Positions 44,017 to 54,000 of a DNA stretch of 64,000 nucleotides are shown one piece after another (position 1 is the stretch's first letter; each line of letters begins with the position of its first letter). The DNA is from Ruminococcus sp. UNK.MGS-30. Its GTDB lineage: Bacteria > Bacillota > Clostridia > Oscillospirales > Ruminococcaceae. Location: contig LBCK01000001.1 of assembly GCA_000980705.1 (NCBI GenBank), positions 310,001 to 374,000 of the forward strand. The letters run 5' to 3'. Both the position numbers and the translations under genes were made by a program. The notes below the pieces were generated by a model. It ran no database searches, had not been told where the DNA came from, and saw only the letters and a program-made list of their open reading frames with translations.

Positions 44017-44491
44017 AGTTCAACACCTTCCTTTTCCAGATAATCCCGAAGTTCTTTTCGTGTCCGGGACAGCATCATCTTCACTTTGCTTTCTCCAAAA
44101 TGATACCATTTTTGCGATATCCGATACCGAATCACAATACCAATACCGCCGCACAAATACCATGCGTTTTTCCTTGGAAAGCATCTCTAAAAACTGATTG
44201 CACAGTGCGCATATTTCAGCATCCTCTACCTTTTTCGGAATGTCTTCCTGGGATGGGATACATTCCGCCAATTCATCCAGCAGGAACGGAATCTGATTTC
44301 CGCCACGTTTTTTCGTGCTGTTTTTCTCCCAGCGGTGCAGTGCCAGATTCCGGGTAATTTTCCCAAGAAAGGCTTTGAAACATTTCGGCATCGTTGGCGG
44401 GATCACATTCCACGCTTTCCAGTAAGTATCATTTACGCATTCTTCCGAATCCTCTAAATCTTTCAAAATCTGATAGGCGATCGTATGGCAA
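44013..44491 (-). pseudogene. ECF sigma factor, C-terminal fragment, frameshifted
   Basis: Continues from the N-terminal fragment across the IS: HTIAYQILKDLEDSEECVND... (region 2) and RRYWYCDSVSDIAKMVSF (region 4). After SF the frame goes wrong: the true continuation GESKVKMMLSRTRKELRDYL lies in another frame and ends with TGA overlapping the anti-sigma start at 44016. One extra base in the A-run at 44097-44100 (T-run on the coding strand) explains it. So the gene has two independent lesions. An assembly error in the short run remains possible for the second. Confidence 0.85.
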
Positions 44492-44578
44492 TGGTGTTAT
44501 ACTAAAAAAGTAGACAAGGGAAAAGAAAAGTAGTATAATAAAAGAAAACACGAAAGAAGAAAAACCAAGGAGGAAAAA

Positions 44579-44863
44579 ATGACAAACAAACAGCTGCAAT
44601 ACGATGAAACTTTTAAAAAGAACATCGTGGCATTACACCAGAACGGAAAAACCCAAACTGAGCTTTCCAAGGAATACGGAATATCGGTAAGTGCGATCTC
44701 AAGATGGATAAAGCTTTATTCGGAAGTCAGGGTCGACGACAATACTGTTATGACAGCAAAGCAGATAAAGGAACTGCAAAAAAGAAACGCACAGCTTGAG
44801 GAGGAAAACATCATATTAAAAAAAGCGCTTGCCATAATGACTCCACGCTCAGGGAAAGAATGA
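44579..44863 (+). CDS. IS3 transposase OrfA
   Basis: A 94-residue helix-turn-helix protein: YDETFKKNIVALHQNGKTQT, LSKEYGISVSAISRWIKLYSE and a leucine-zipper-like tail (IKELQKRNAQLEEENIILKKA). It binds the IS ends. Near its end a run of seven A bases (44818-44824, codons TTA AAA AAA) forms a slippery A-AAA-AAA site; the -1 frame is open through to orfB, allowing the OrfAB fusion. Confidence 0.92.
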   Translation: MTNKQLQYDETFKKNIVALHQNGKTQTELSKEYGISVSAISRWIKLYSEVRVDDNTVMTAKQIKELQKRNAQLEEENIILKKALAIMTPRSGKE

Positions 44864-45708
44864 GAGCTGTACATTTACTTCGGCACGAACATGCAATAAT
44901 AACCCTATGTCGTGTTCTGAATGTAAACCGCAGCAGCTATTACAAGCATTTTAACTCTAAAGAACCTAAAAGAGCAATTGAAAACAGAAATATAAAGAAC
45001 TGTATTTTACAGATTTATTCCGAAGCAAAATGCCGTTACGGAGCTCAGAAAATGCGCAAGGTTCTTGAAGTTAATTATGGCATACATATCAGTCAGGGAA
45101 GAGTGTACCGACTGATGAAGCAAATGCAGCTTCCTAAAATGTCAACTGTCAAGCCGAAATTCAAAGCCGCAAATAAATCCAGTGACAGAGATTGTCACAA
45201 CATATTAAAGCAGAATTTTAATCCCAAAGAGCCAAATAAAGCATGGTGCAGCGACATTACATACATAAAAGCCGGAGGAAGATTTTATTATTTATGCGTT
45301 ATCATTGATCTTTTTTCAAGACGTGTGATAGCTTATAAAATAAGTAGCAAAATCGATGCCAGGCTTGTCCTGGATACATTTGAATCTGCTTTAAAAAACA
45401 GGAATTATCCTGAAAATGTGATTTTCCACTCAGACAGAGGTTCTCAGTATACCAGCGATGAATTCCGAAAAAGGCTGGACAGAGCTTCTTTTATTCAGTC
45501 GTTTTCTAAAAAGGGGCATCCTTATGACAATGCCGTAGCAGAAGCTTTTTTCAAGTTTTTGAAACTTGAAGAAACTAACCGCCGTTCATATGCCTCTTTT
45601 GATGAATTGGAATTGTCTGTTTTTGAATATATTCACTTTTACAATTTCAAACGACCTCACTCTGCTAATGACCTTTTATCTCCCATTCAATTTGAAGATC
45701 TTTTTTGA
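44860..45708 (+). CDS. IS3 transposase OrfB (DDE integrase domain)
   Basis: A 282-residue rve-type catalytic part. HTH_21 region (about 45-100), then the DDE triad: WCSDITYI, FHSDRGSQYTS and DNAVAEAFFKFLK, all intact. Its ATG overlaps the orfA stop (ATGA), but the active enzyme is probably the OrfAB -1 frameshift product. No lesions seen, so the element could still be mobile. Confidence 0.94.
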   Translation: MRAVHLLRHEHAIITLCRVLNVNRSSYYKHFNSKEPKRAIENRNIKNCILQIYSEAKCRYGAQKMRKVLEVNYGIHISQGRVYRLMKQMQLPKMSTVKPKFKAANKSSDRDCHNILKQNFNPKEPNKAWCSDITYIKAGGRFYYLCVIIDLFSRRVIAYKISSKIDARLVLDTFESALKNRNYPENVIFHSDRGSQYTSDEFRKRLDRASFIQSFSKKGHPYDNAVAEAFFKFLKLEETNRRSYASFDELELSVFEYIHFYNFKRPHSANDLLSPIQFEDLF

Positions 45709-45749
45709 TTCTTTTCTCTTCTTCTGTCTACTTTATTGACTATGGTCCA

Positions 45750-45839
45750 GCAATAGCCGCCGTATTTATCGCTGGTCAGCGCAATTGCACGTTCAGAACG
45801 TGTTACATACAGACGAATCAACTCTTCATCCTGCATCAT
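45750..45839 (-). pseudogene. ECF sigma factor, N-terminal fragment
   Basis: First 30 codons, MMQDEELIRLYVTRSERAIA and on to DKYGGYC, the start of sigma region 2, with AAAGGAAGTG ahead of the ATG at 45839. It stops at the GCAA target duplication; the rest is beyond the IS. A TATAAG element stands about 40 bases upstream. Confidence 0.88.
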
Positions 45840-45909
45840 TTTCACTTCCTTTCACTCTTATAGACCGCTTTTTTGCCGAATTGGTCACAGCTTTTTTGAA
45901 AGTAACAGA

Positions 45910-45942
45910 AAAGGCTTTCCCCAATCCCTCGGGAAAAGCCTT
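45910..45942 (-). terminator. terminator of metK
   Basis: AAAGGCTTTCCC pairs with GGGAAAAGCCTT; on the minus strand TTTTCTGTT follows. Confidence 0.8.
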
Positions 45943-45974
45943 GTTCCTATCAATTCAACTGATACAGATGCCGC

Positions 45975-47156
45975 TTACTGCACCTTTGCAACTGCTGCTT
46001 TCAGAGCATCTACCTTGTCCCGGCGCTCCCATGCCACGCCCAGGTCTTCACGACCCATGTGGCCATAGGCAGCCAGTTTCCGGTACTGCGGCTTGCGCAG
46101 ATCCAGCATCTCAATGATACCGTCCGGTGTCAGTTGGAACACTTCCGGTACTGCCTTTGCCAGCACTTCCTCAGAAACAGTGCCGGTGCCGAATGTATCC
46201 ACACGAATGGAAACCGGATTTGCCACACCGATGGCATATGCCAGCTGCACCTCGCAGCGCTTTGCCAGACCAGCCGCAACGATATTCTTCGCAATATAAC
46301 GAGTCGCATAGGCAGCGGAACGGTCAACCTTCGTCGGATCCTTGCCGCTGAATGCGCCGCCGCCGTGACGAGCTGTGCCGCCGTAGGTGTCTACGATGAT
46401 CTTCCGTCCGGTTAGACCGCTGTCGCCCTGAGGACCGCCTACCACGAAACGTCCGGTGGGGTTGATGAAATACTTAGTGTTTTCGTCCAGCAGTTCTGCC
46501 GGGATCACAGCCGGGATCACATAGTGCATCATGTCACGGCGAATGGTCTCCAGAGTCACATCTGCAGCGTGCTGGGTGGAGATGACAACTGTATCCACAC
46601 GAATCGGCTTGTCCCCATCGTATTCCACGGTGACCTGTGCCTTGCCGTCCGGGCGGAGATAAGTCAGTGTCTTATCCTTTCGCAGTTCTGCCAGCTTTTT
46701 GCACAGCTTATGGGACAGCGAAATTGCCAGCGGCATCAGTTCCGGCGTCTCATCGCAGGCATAACCAAACATCATGCCCTGGTCGCCGGCGCCGGTCTCG
46801 GTAGTCTCGCCGCCTCTGGTTTCGATCGCATCGTTTACACCCATTGCAATATCCGGGGACTGCTTGTTGATCGCCTGGAGCACAGAACAGGTATAGCCGT
46901 CAAAGCCGTACTTTGCTCTGTCATAGCCGATGTCCACGATCACGTCCCGTGCGATCTGCTGGATGTCCACCTTGGCCGTGGTGGAGATCTCACCCATGCA
47001 CAGCACCATGCCGGTAGCGACTGTAGTTTCGCAGGCAACACGTGCCTTGCTGTCCTGTTCCAGGATAGCGTCCAGCACTGCGTCAGAGATCTGGTCGCAG
47101 ATCTTGTCCGGATGTCCTTCTGTTACGGATTCGGATGTAAAAAGAGTTCTTGCCAT
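45975..47156 (-). CDS. metK: S-adenosylmethionine synthetase
   Basis: Makes SAM from methionine and ATP. The 393-residue enzyme has [31 protein letters not shown], the P-loop-like [19 protein letters not shown] and [14 protein letters not shown] at 47156 follows GAAAGGAAC. Controlled by the SAM-I riboswitch immediately upstream: when SAM is high, transcription ends before the gene. Confidence 0.98.
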   Translation of the reverse strand: MARTLFTSESVTEGHPDKICDQISDAVLDAILEQDSKARVACETTVATGMVLCMGEISTTAKVDIQQIARDVIVDIGYDRAKYGFDGYTCSVLQAINKQSPDIAMGVNDAIETRGGETTETGAGDQGMMFGYACDETPELMPLAISLSHKLCKKLAELRKDKTLTYLRPDGKAQVTVEYDGDKPIRVDTVVISTQHAADVTLETIRRDMMHYVIPAVIPAELLDENTKYFINPTGRFVVGGPQGDSGLTGRKIIVDTYGGTARHGGGAFSGKDPTKVDRSAAYATRYIAKNIVAAGLAKRCEVQLAYAIGVANPVSIRVDTFGTGTVSEEVLAKAVPEVFQLTPDGIIEMLDLRKPQYRKLAAYGHMGREDLGVAWERRDKVDALKAAVAKVQ

Positions 47157-47192
47157 TCGATTTGTTCCTTTCTGTCTCGCGGGAATAGTATC

Positions 47193-47341
47193 AAAAAAAG
47201 ACACCCTCGCAGGGTGTCCAAAACTTTTTGTACAAACCCCTCATCTCTCGGTTATACCGCAGGAATTGGCACCGTATGTGACGAAAACGTCAACCGGTTG
47301 CCGGGCTTCACAGGACCTGTTCCTCCACCACTCTTGATAAG
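47193..47341 (-). ncRNA. SAM-I (S-box) riboswitch with terminator
   Basis: Read on the minus strand: CTTATCAAGAGTGGTGGAGG (P1/P2 start), CCTGTGAAGCCCGGCAACC, GGTGCCAATTCCTGC and CCGAGAGATGAG are the classic S-box blocks in order (47341 down to 47239). The terminator stem GACACCCTCGCAGGGTGTC (47200-47218) is followed by a U-run. The site is upstream of metK, the standard SAM-responsive gene. Confidence 0.98.
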
Positions 47342-47395
47342 GTATAAGGTATGCCGGCAGTGCCACACGAAATATGCCGCACTACTGTTGTTTTT

Positions 47396-47424
47396 ATTAT
47401 ACATGATTCCGCCGGGATTGTCAA
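47396..47424 (-). promoter_or_regulatory. promoter of metK riboswitch transcript
   Basis: Minus strand TTGACA (47419-47424), 17 bases, TATAAT (47396-47401), just before the SAM-I aptamer. Confidence 0.88.
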
Positions 47425-47453
47425 TAGGAAATTTCGACATTTTCTGCAAATAC

Positions 47454-47493
47454 AAAAAGGCGCTGCAGCCATTACAGCCACAGCGCCTTTTTT
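47454..47493 (-). terminator. terminator of CBM4-GH9 cellulase gene
   Basis: AAAAAGGCGCTG pairs with CAGCGCCTTTTT; U-run on both strands. Confidence 0.9.
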
Positions 47494-47526
47494 ATTTACG
47501 GAGATCGTTTCAAAAAACGACTTCGA

Positions 47527-50500
47527 TTATGCGTTCAGATCGGAAGTCTCCGGCAGAGCCTTGATGATGTGTACCAGGAACTTCAGCAGTGCGGTAGCAT
47601 CATTGCCGTCGATTTCGCCATTCTGATCGTAGCAGTCACCGTTCAGCAGCTGCTGTGCGTTGAAGTCAACTGCGTTTGCAGCCTTCTTGTTCAGCAGAAC
47701 AGCGTCTGTGATGTCTACACGGCCGTCCAGGTTGGTATCGCCAAGCAGAACGTCGCCAGGAGTTACAGAACCGCCGTTTGTGGTGGTAGTAGTGGATTCG
47801 CCGCTCTTATCTGTAGATGCAGTAGAGGAAGAATCGTTGTCGCTTGTAGCAGTGGTTGCTGTAGTCTCAGTTGTTGTAGTCTTGCCGTCAGTTGTTGTGG
47901 TCGGCTTTGTATCGCTGGAGTCACGAACGATGTTCGGAGCTTCGTCATCCAGGAAGGATGCAACCCAGCACAGCGGAGAGTTCCAGTTGATGGTGCACTC
48001 GTTTACAGACCAAGCCTCAACGTTATCCAGGTAGCACTTCATCGGAGCGATAGAACCTACCTTGTAGCCCTGACCCTGAACCATCGGGTCTTCCATGTTG
48101 GAGTTCGGGCCGCCGGACAGAACGCCGTACGGAGCATACGGGAAGTCGTTGCTGTTCAGCTGACCAGACCAAAATCTGTGGTGCGGGTACTTTGTGGGGT
48201 GTTCACCGTAACCGGTTACATAGCCCTGTTCCAGCGGGTTGCGGCCCATCAGGTAGTCCATTGCGGTAGTAACACCATCGATGTACTTTACATCCTTAGA
48301 TGCGTCATAAGCCAGTGCCAGTGCCATAGAGTTGTTGATTACCATGGAGTTGGAACCCCATTCATAACCGCCTTCCAGGCTCAGAGTCTGGGATTCACCC
48401 TTGCCGGATGCTGCGTCATACTTCCATACAGTTGTGTCATAGTCATGACCTACGTACGGGATGCCGTATGCAGACTTGTTCTGTACTTCCAGAACGGAGT
48501 CAGCTGCCTTCAGAACCTGTGCCTTCAGGGTGTTTACTTCATCCTGAGTCAGCAGACCCTTATCCAGCATATCCTGAGAGTTTACATACAGGGAGATAGA
48601 ACCAACGGAGTTCAGAGTACCCCATGTGAACAGGGAGAATGAACCGTTGTTCTCACCGCCAACCAGAGTTGTGGAGATTTCCAGTGCCTTTGCATTGTCA
48701 GTACCATAAGCGTTGGTACCATACTTCATCAGTTCATCATAATAGGTCTTGTCGCCGGTTGTGATGTACAGTTCGCAAGCTGCCCAGTAGAATTCGTCGC
48801 TGACCTCGGTATCACCGTACGGGCCACCGCCCTTGTTCTGATCCAGCGGAGCGTACATGATGTCAGCGGAGATGCCGCCTTCACCCTTGGTGTCGCCGCC
48901 CCAGCTTGTGAACGGCTTGTAGTTCTTCTGTGCTGCAGCATAGGTCTTGATTGCTGCGTCTTCCATGGTCTTTGCATAAGCTGCATCATAGTCCTTGAAC
49001 AGACGAGCTGCCTGTGCAAATGCTGCAGATGCGTTCAGGGTTGCTGCATAGGTAACCGGCTTAACGATTCGCATCGGAGCCTTGTTTTCCTTGCCGTTTT
49101 CGTTCTGGTCATACGGAGCGACAGCCAGACCGGTCCACTTATAGTCGTGAGCCTTGTGGTAAACCATACCGTCGTCACGTATCATCTTGAGGAAGAAGTC
49201 CAGTTCGATCTTGCACTCATCTAGGATATCCGGAATGCCGTTTTTGTTTTCCGGAATGGTCATAACGGAGGAGTCGTCGCCGAACTTGTCAGCCTTGCCT
49301 ACCATCTTGGATCTCTCATACATGTTCATCAGAGTCCACAGAGAGATACCGCCGTTTACAACGTACTTACCATAGTCACCTGCGTCGAACCAACCGCCGG
49401 ATACGTCGATGGACTGGCTGTAGCTCGGCTTGGAAGTGTAGATGTAAACCCACTTGTCTGCGATGTAAGCAGTATCGTTCGGCCAGTGGTTGGAATCCTT
49501 ACGACCCAGAGTTTTGCTGCTACCGTCTACAGTCTGCGGAGACGGAATGTACTGGTCGTCAGTATCCATTGCACGGTTCTGATAGAAGTAGTTCAGGGCA
49601 TAAGTCAGCATGCTCTTTTCGTTGTACTTCTCATACAGGTTCTTGTCGATATCAAACGGCAGAGAGGTCTTGCCTGCAACAGTCAGTGTGTAGCCCTTGC
49701 CCTCTGTGGTGAAATCGGTGAAGTCGATCTGCTGGGTGTAATCCCATGCGCCAGACTTGTCATACTGGGTGTTGCCGTCAGTAGTACCGCTGTAAACGGT
49801 CTTGCCGCTGGCATCCTTGATCTCATAGTCATACTTCTGTGTGTCGCCGTCGGACAGAACAACAGTAGCGACCTTCTTACCGTTCGGATAGTAACCAACC
49901 TGGTTTACTTCAACGCCGGTCGGCTCATAAGCTGCCTCTGCCTTATAGTCTGTCTTGTCATCGGTCATATCGATGAGTGCCAGGTTATCGAACAGAATAA
50001 CGGTGTCCTTCGGGAAGCAGTCGCCCTGTGTTGCATATGCACCCTGACCGCCCATGTGGAAGGTCCACTCTGCAGTACCCTCAACGGTCTGGTCAGCAGT
50101 GAATTCATAAGCAACAGTGGTCCACTGGTTTGCCGGATATTCCTTGTGATACCAAGCATCCCAGCCCTGACCGTAGTCTACCTTGTTGCCGGTCTTGGAA
50201 GCGCTCTTCAGCTTGTCTTCCAGCTGTGTCTGTGTCAGACCTTCTTCGTAGCTCATGCTCAGCTCTTCACCGTTGCTGTGCCACAGTTCCTGGTCGTCGT
50301 TGGACATATTACCCAGCTTTGCGTACATGTGACCGCTGTTAGACGGCTTTACGCTGTAGGTGATACGATAGGTGTGACCGCTTTCAATGGTCAGGTTTCT
50401 GTGACGGAACTGGCAGTCCCAGCGGCTCTCACCGCCGTTGGAAGTACCGCCGACATTTTCCAGCTTGATCGCATAGATACCGTCGGTGATATCGAACTTC

Positions 50501-50691
50501 ATGACAGCAGTTGCATTTTCACAAATGTGCCAAGGCAAGCCCTTTCCGTTTTCGAAAGTACCTTCGCCCAGCTCCTCGCCTGCGAACGCAGTCATAGACA
50601 GCGCTGTCAGACCTGTAGCGGTAGCAGAAACTGCCATCACTGCAGCGGAAGCAAAGGCAAGTGCCTTCTTGCCGAGTTTTTTCTTCAGCAT
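47527..50691 (-). CDS. cellulosomal GH9 cellulase, CBM4-Ig-GH9-dockerin
   Basis: A 1054-residue secreted enzyme cutting beta-1,4-glucan. Parts: signal peptide (1-37, ending MTAFAGEE), CBM4-like domain (about 38-220), CelD-type Ig domain (about 255-345, GVEVNQVGYYPNGKK), GH9 barrel (about 350-915) with base motif DAGDYGKYVVNGG (about 435), PHHRFWSG and the acid Glu in SVNECTINWNS (about 898), Thr/Ser linker, and a dockerin (about 980-1050) with GDTNLDGRVDITDAVLLNK. The order is that of CbhA/CelK-like enzymes, often exo-acting. Second dockerin loop is one residue longer than usual. ATG follows AAGGAGG. Confidence 0.95.
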   Translation of the reverse strand: MLKKKLGKKALAFASAAVMAVSATATGLTALSMTAFAGEELGEGTFENGKGLPWHICENATAVMKFDITDGIYAIKLENVGGTSNGGESRWDCQFRHRNLTIESGHTYRITYSVKPSNSGHMYAKLGNMSNDDQELWHSNGEELSMSYEEGLTQTQLEDKLKSASKTGNKVDYGQGWDAWYHKEYPANQWTTVAYEFTADQTVEGTAEWTFHMGGQGAYATQGDCFPKDTVILFDNLALIDMTDDKTDYKAEAAYEPTGVEVNQVGYYPNGKKVATVVLSDGDTQKYDYEIKDASGKTVYSGTTDGNTQYDKSGAWDYTQQIDFTDFTTEGKGYTLTVAGKTSLPFDIDKNLYEKYNEKSMLTYALNYFYQNRAMDTDDQYIPSPQTVDGSSKTLGRKDSNHWPNDTAYIADKWVYIYTSKPSYSQSIDVSGGWFDAGDYGKYVVNGGISLWTLMNMYERSKMVGKADKFGDDSSVMTIPENKNGIPDILDECKIELDFFLKMIRDDGMVYHKAHDYKWTGLAVAPYDQNENGKENKAPMRIVKPVTYAATLNASAAFAQAARLFKDYDAAYAKTMEDAAIKTYAAAQKNYKPFTSWGGDTKGEGGISADIMYAPLDQNKGGGPYGDTEVSDEFYWAACELYITTGDKTYYDELMKYGTNAYGTDNAKALEISTTLVGGENNGSFSLFTWGTLNSVGSISLYVNSQDMLDKGLLTQDEVNTLKAQVLKAADSVLEVQNKSAYGIPYVGHDYDTTVWKYDAASGKGESQTLSLEGGYEWGSNSMVINNSMALALAYDASKDVKYIDGVTTAMDYLMGRNPLEQGYVTGYGEHPTKYPHHRFWSGQLNSNDFPYAPYGVLSGGPNSNMEDPMVQGQGYKVGSIAPMKCYLDNVEAWSVNECTINWNSPLCWVASFLDDEAPNIVRDSSDTKPTTTTDGKTTTTETTATTATSDNDSSSTASTDKSGESTTTTTNGGSVTPGDVLLGDTNLDGRVDITDAVLLNKKAANAVDFNAQQLLNGDCYDQNGEIDGNDATALLKFLVHIIKALPETSDLNA

Positions 50692-50856
50692 AGATATCCT
50701 CCTTGAAAATGAATGATTTGAGATTTTGGAATATAGGTACGCATATTCCTTTTGCAACGATTTCTTCTGCCGAACTCGCCGGCTGATACACACCGCAGGG
50801 ACCGGATTTCAAGACGCACGTATCCCGTCGCAGGGCATATCTTTCTCGTTTCATTT

Positions 50857-50885
50857 ATTATAACACATGAGAATTTTGTTGTAAA
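50857..50885 (-). promoter_or_regulatory. promoter of CBM4-GH9 gene
   Basis: Minus strand TTTACA (50880-50885), 17 bases, TATAAT (50857-50862); leader of about 160 bases. Confidence 0.8.
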
Positions 50886-50984
50886 GCGGATTTTCAAATT
50901 TCAGTAAAACTTGCTAAACAGTTTCCTCTCTTTTTGTGCAACATGACATATGTAACGACAGTTTTTTCGGATATGCTGTCACAG

Positions 50985-51025
50985 AAAAGCGGATACCGCC
51001 AAAAGTTTTGACGATATCCGCTTTT
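50985..51025 (-). terminator. terminator of second GH9 gene
   Basis: AAAAGCGGATA (50985-50995) pairs with TATCCGCTTTT (51015-51025). Confidence 0.9.
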
Positions 51026-51072
51026 GAATATACGATTTCGATAATTTTTTACGCCGTTTCAGCGCCTGTGGC

Positions 51073-54000
51073 TTAGTCTGCAGACGGCAGAGACTTTACC
51101 AGAGAAACCAGGAACTTCAGCAGAACGATCGCATCGTTAGCGCCTACGCCGTCATCGGTGCAGCAGTCTGCATTTGCCTGCTGCTGCGGATTCAGGGAGA
51201 TTGCGCCTGCAACTGCCTTGTTCAGGATAACAGCGTCTGTGATGTCTACACGACCGTCCAGGTTTACGTCGCCGTACATGCTTGCAGACGGCAGATCGCT
51301 GGGCTTCTGTGTGCTGGATTTTGTGGTAGAAGTTGTCTTCGCAGTTGTCTTGGAAGTAGTTGCGGTTGTCTTCTGTGTAGTTGCACTTGTCTTGGAAGTG
51401 GTAACTGTTGTGCTGCTGCCGCCGTAAGCGTCTGTGTAAACTGTGATGGAGTCGATGGTGAACTTGTTGCAGTCGATCCACCAAACGCCGAACTTCAGCT
51501 CGCCGCCGTACTGGGTCTGGATGATCTCAGAGGTTGCAGAATCTACGTTCCATACAATGCTGCCGGTCTTGCCGTCGATGGTCTGTTCCATATCATCAGA
51601 CTGTGTCCAGTAATCCGGTGCTACGCTGGTGGAAGAGCCGAATGCGCCCTGCCACTTGCCGATCTGCTTCTTGCTGGTGGAGATGTTGATCTCAACCTTG
51701 GTTACCTTTTCGCCAGCCGGAACACCCAGGTCGGACCACTTCCAGCCCAGCATCTTATCACCAGCAGGCAGTTCGTCATAAACGACAGACTGGTTTACAT
51801 CCTTGGTGTACTTGCCGCCGCTGGAGGGCTGTGCCTTTGTTGTGCCGGTAGTTACGGTGTTGCCGTAGTGAAGAACGACCTTGTCGATCTTGACGCTGCT
51901 TGCATCCGGATAGAATACCATTGCCTTTACGGTCTGTCCGACATTGGACGGGATCACATAATCTGCGGTGCACTGACCGTTTGCGCCAACGGTAACATCA
52001 AAGTCGGTCTGTTCCCAGGTACCGGTCCATGTACCGAATGCGCCGCTGGAGTTGGTATCCTTGGTGGAGATGGTGTAGTACAGGGTTGCGGACTTTGCGC
52101 CGTTCGGAGCAAATTCTGCATACAGCTGCTTGTCGCCTGCAGTACCGGTCTGTGTGCCGGTGCTGATGTTTGCAGTCTTGTCATCTCCGCCCGGTGCTAC
52201 AGTAGTAGCAGTAGTTGTCGGGTTCTGCTTTGTGCTGGATGCAGTGGTTGCCGGAGTGCTGCCCTCGTCCAGAACGACCTTGTCGATCTTGACGCTGCTT
52301 GCGTCCGGATAGAATACCATTGCCTTTACGGTCTGTCCAACGTTGGACGGGATGTTATAGGTTACCTTGCACTGTCCGTTTGCGCCGACAGTTACTTCAA
52401 AGTCTTCCTGTTCCCAGGTACCGGTCCATGTGCCGAATGCACCGCTGGAGTTGGTATCCTTGGTGGAAATGGTATAATACAGAGTTGCAGTCTTTGCGCC
52501 GTTCGGTGCAAATTCTGCATACAGTTGCTTGTCGCCTGCAGTACCAGTCTGTGTGCCGGTGGTGATGTTTGCGTTCTTGCCGCCGGAGGTGTTGCCGTTT
52601 GAGGTAACTGTTGTGGTGACCGGTGTGCTGCTCTCATCCAGAACAACCTTTTCGATCTCTACGCTGCTTGCATCCGGATAGAAGACCATGGCCTTAACGG
52701 TCTGTCCTACGTTGGACGGAATGTTATAGGTTGCCTTGCACTCGCCGTTTGCGCCGACAGTTACTTCAAAGTCTTCCTGTTCCCAGGTACCGGTCCATGT
52801 GCCGAATGCACCGCTGGAGTTGGTGTCGCTGGTCTTGACCTTATAGTACAGAGTCGCAGTCTTTGCGCCGTTCGGTGCGAATTCTGCATATGCCTGCTTG
52901 TCGCCTGCGGTACCAGTCTGTGTACCGGTGCTGATGTTTGCAGTCTTGCCGCTGCCGCCCGGTACAGTAGTAGTTGTCACAGTTGTCTTCTGAGTAGCCT
53001 TTGTAGTAGTAGTGGTTGTGGTTTTTTTAGTGGTTGCAGTGGTCTTTCCGGTGGTGGTTGTGGTAGTTCCCTTTGTAGTAGCAGTGGTAACTACAGCGCC
53101 GCCGCTGACACCCTCAATGCTAGAATCTACAGAACCAGTCTTGTAAATGGAGTACAGACCTGCTGCTGCACCGACCAGACCTGCGTTATAGTCCAGGGCA
53201 ACTTCGTTTGCCTGATAGTCGTTTACAGAATCGGTATAAGTGAAGTTGGAATCTGCCGGACCGCCGACCAGAGCGCCGACCAGCGTGTGGCCATTGCTGC
53301 TGTAGTCGGTCTTGCCCTTCATTTCGTCAAAGCTCTGATAGCCGGATGCAGCTCTGTGGTGCGGATACTTTGCAGAATTGCTGTCCATGCCGACAACGAA
53401 ATTCACATTCTTCGGGTTGTTGCCCAGGATCATGCCCATCTGTGCCTTGCACCAGCTGGAATAATCCATGCCGCTCTTTGCAGAATACTTCGTGGTAGCC
53501 AGTGCTGCCATCTGCAGTGCAGTGTTATAACGTGCGCTGCCCCAGTCGCTCTCGCAGTAATAGGTGCTTTCACTGGTGCATTTGCCGTTCAGATATGTAG
53601 TGACCTTTGCCCAGTCCATTGCATCGCCGGTGATCTCACTCTGGAGGATTGCAGCGCCCAGGCTGACATTATTCCAGCACATGGTGGAGTATACGCCCCA
53701 CTTGCATCCGGACTGACCGGACTTGCCTGCATTGGTGTCGTTCATGAACTTATTCAGGAACGAGCTGTAGGTGCTGTCGTTGGTTGCCAGGTACAGCCAG
53801 CCTGCAGCCCATGCCTGGTCATCATAATAGTCATAGGAGTTGTAGAAGTTTGCAGCCTCCGGACAATTTGCCTTGTTGGTCTTGATGGAATAATTGTACA
53901 GTGCCTTTGCATACTTCAGGTCTTCTGCATTGCCGAAGTTGATGTAGTTCACTGCCAGTGCTGCTGCATATTCTGCGGCGATGTCGCTGGCATCATCAGA

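Larger units (their letters stand above)
44492..45749 (+). mobile_element. IS3-family insertion sequence, 1258 bp
   Basis: Ends TGG...CCA with imperfect terminal repeats (left TGGTGTTATACT, right arm TGGACCATAGTC, both followed by AAAGTAGACA-like bases). The four-base duplication GCAA is at 44488-44491 and 45750-45753. It carries orfA and orfB in overlapping frames. It is clearly AT-richer than neighbouring genes, a sign of recent transfer. Removal of the IS and one GCAA restores the sigma factor reading frame exactly across the junction. Confidence 0.93.
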
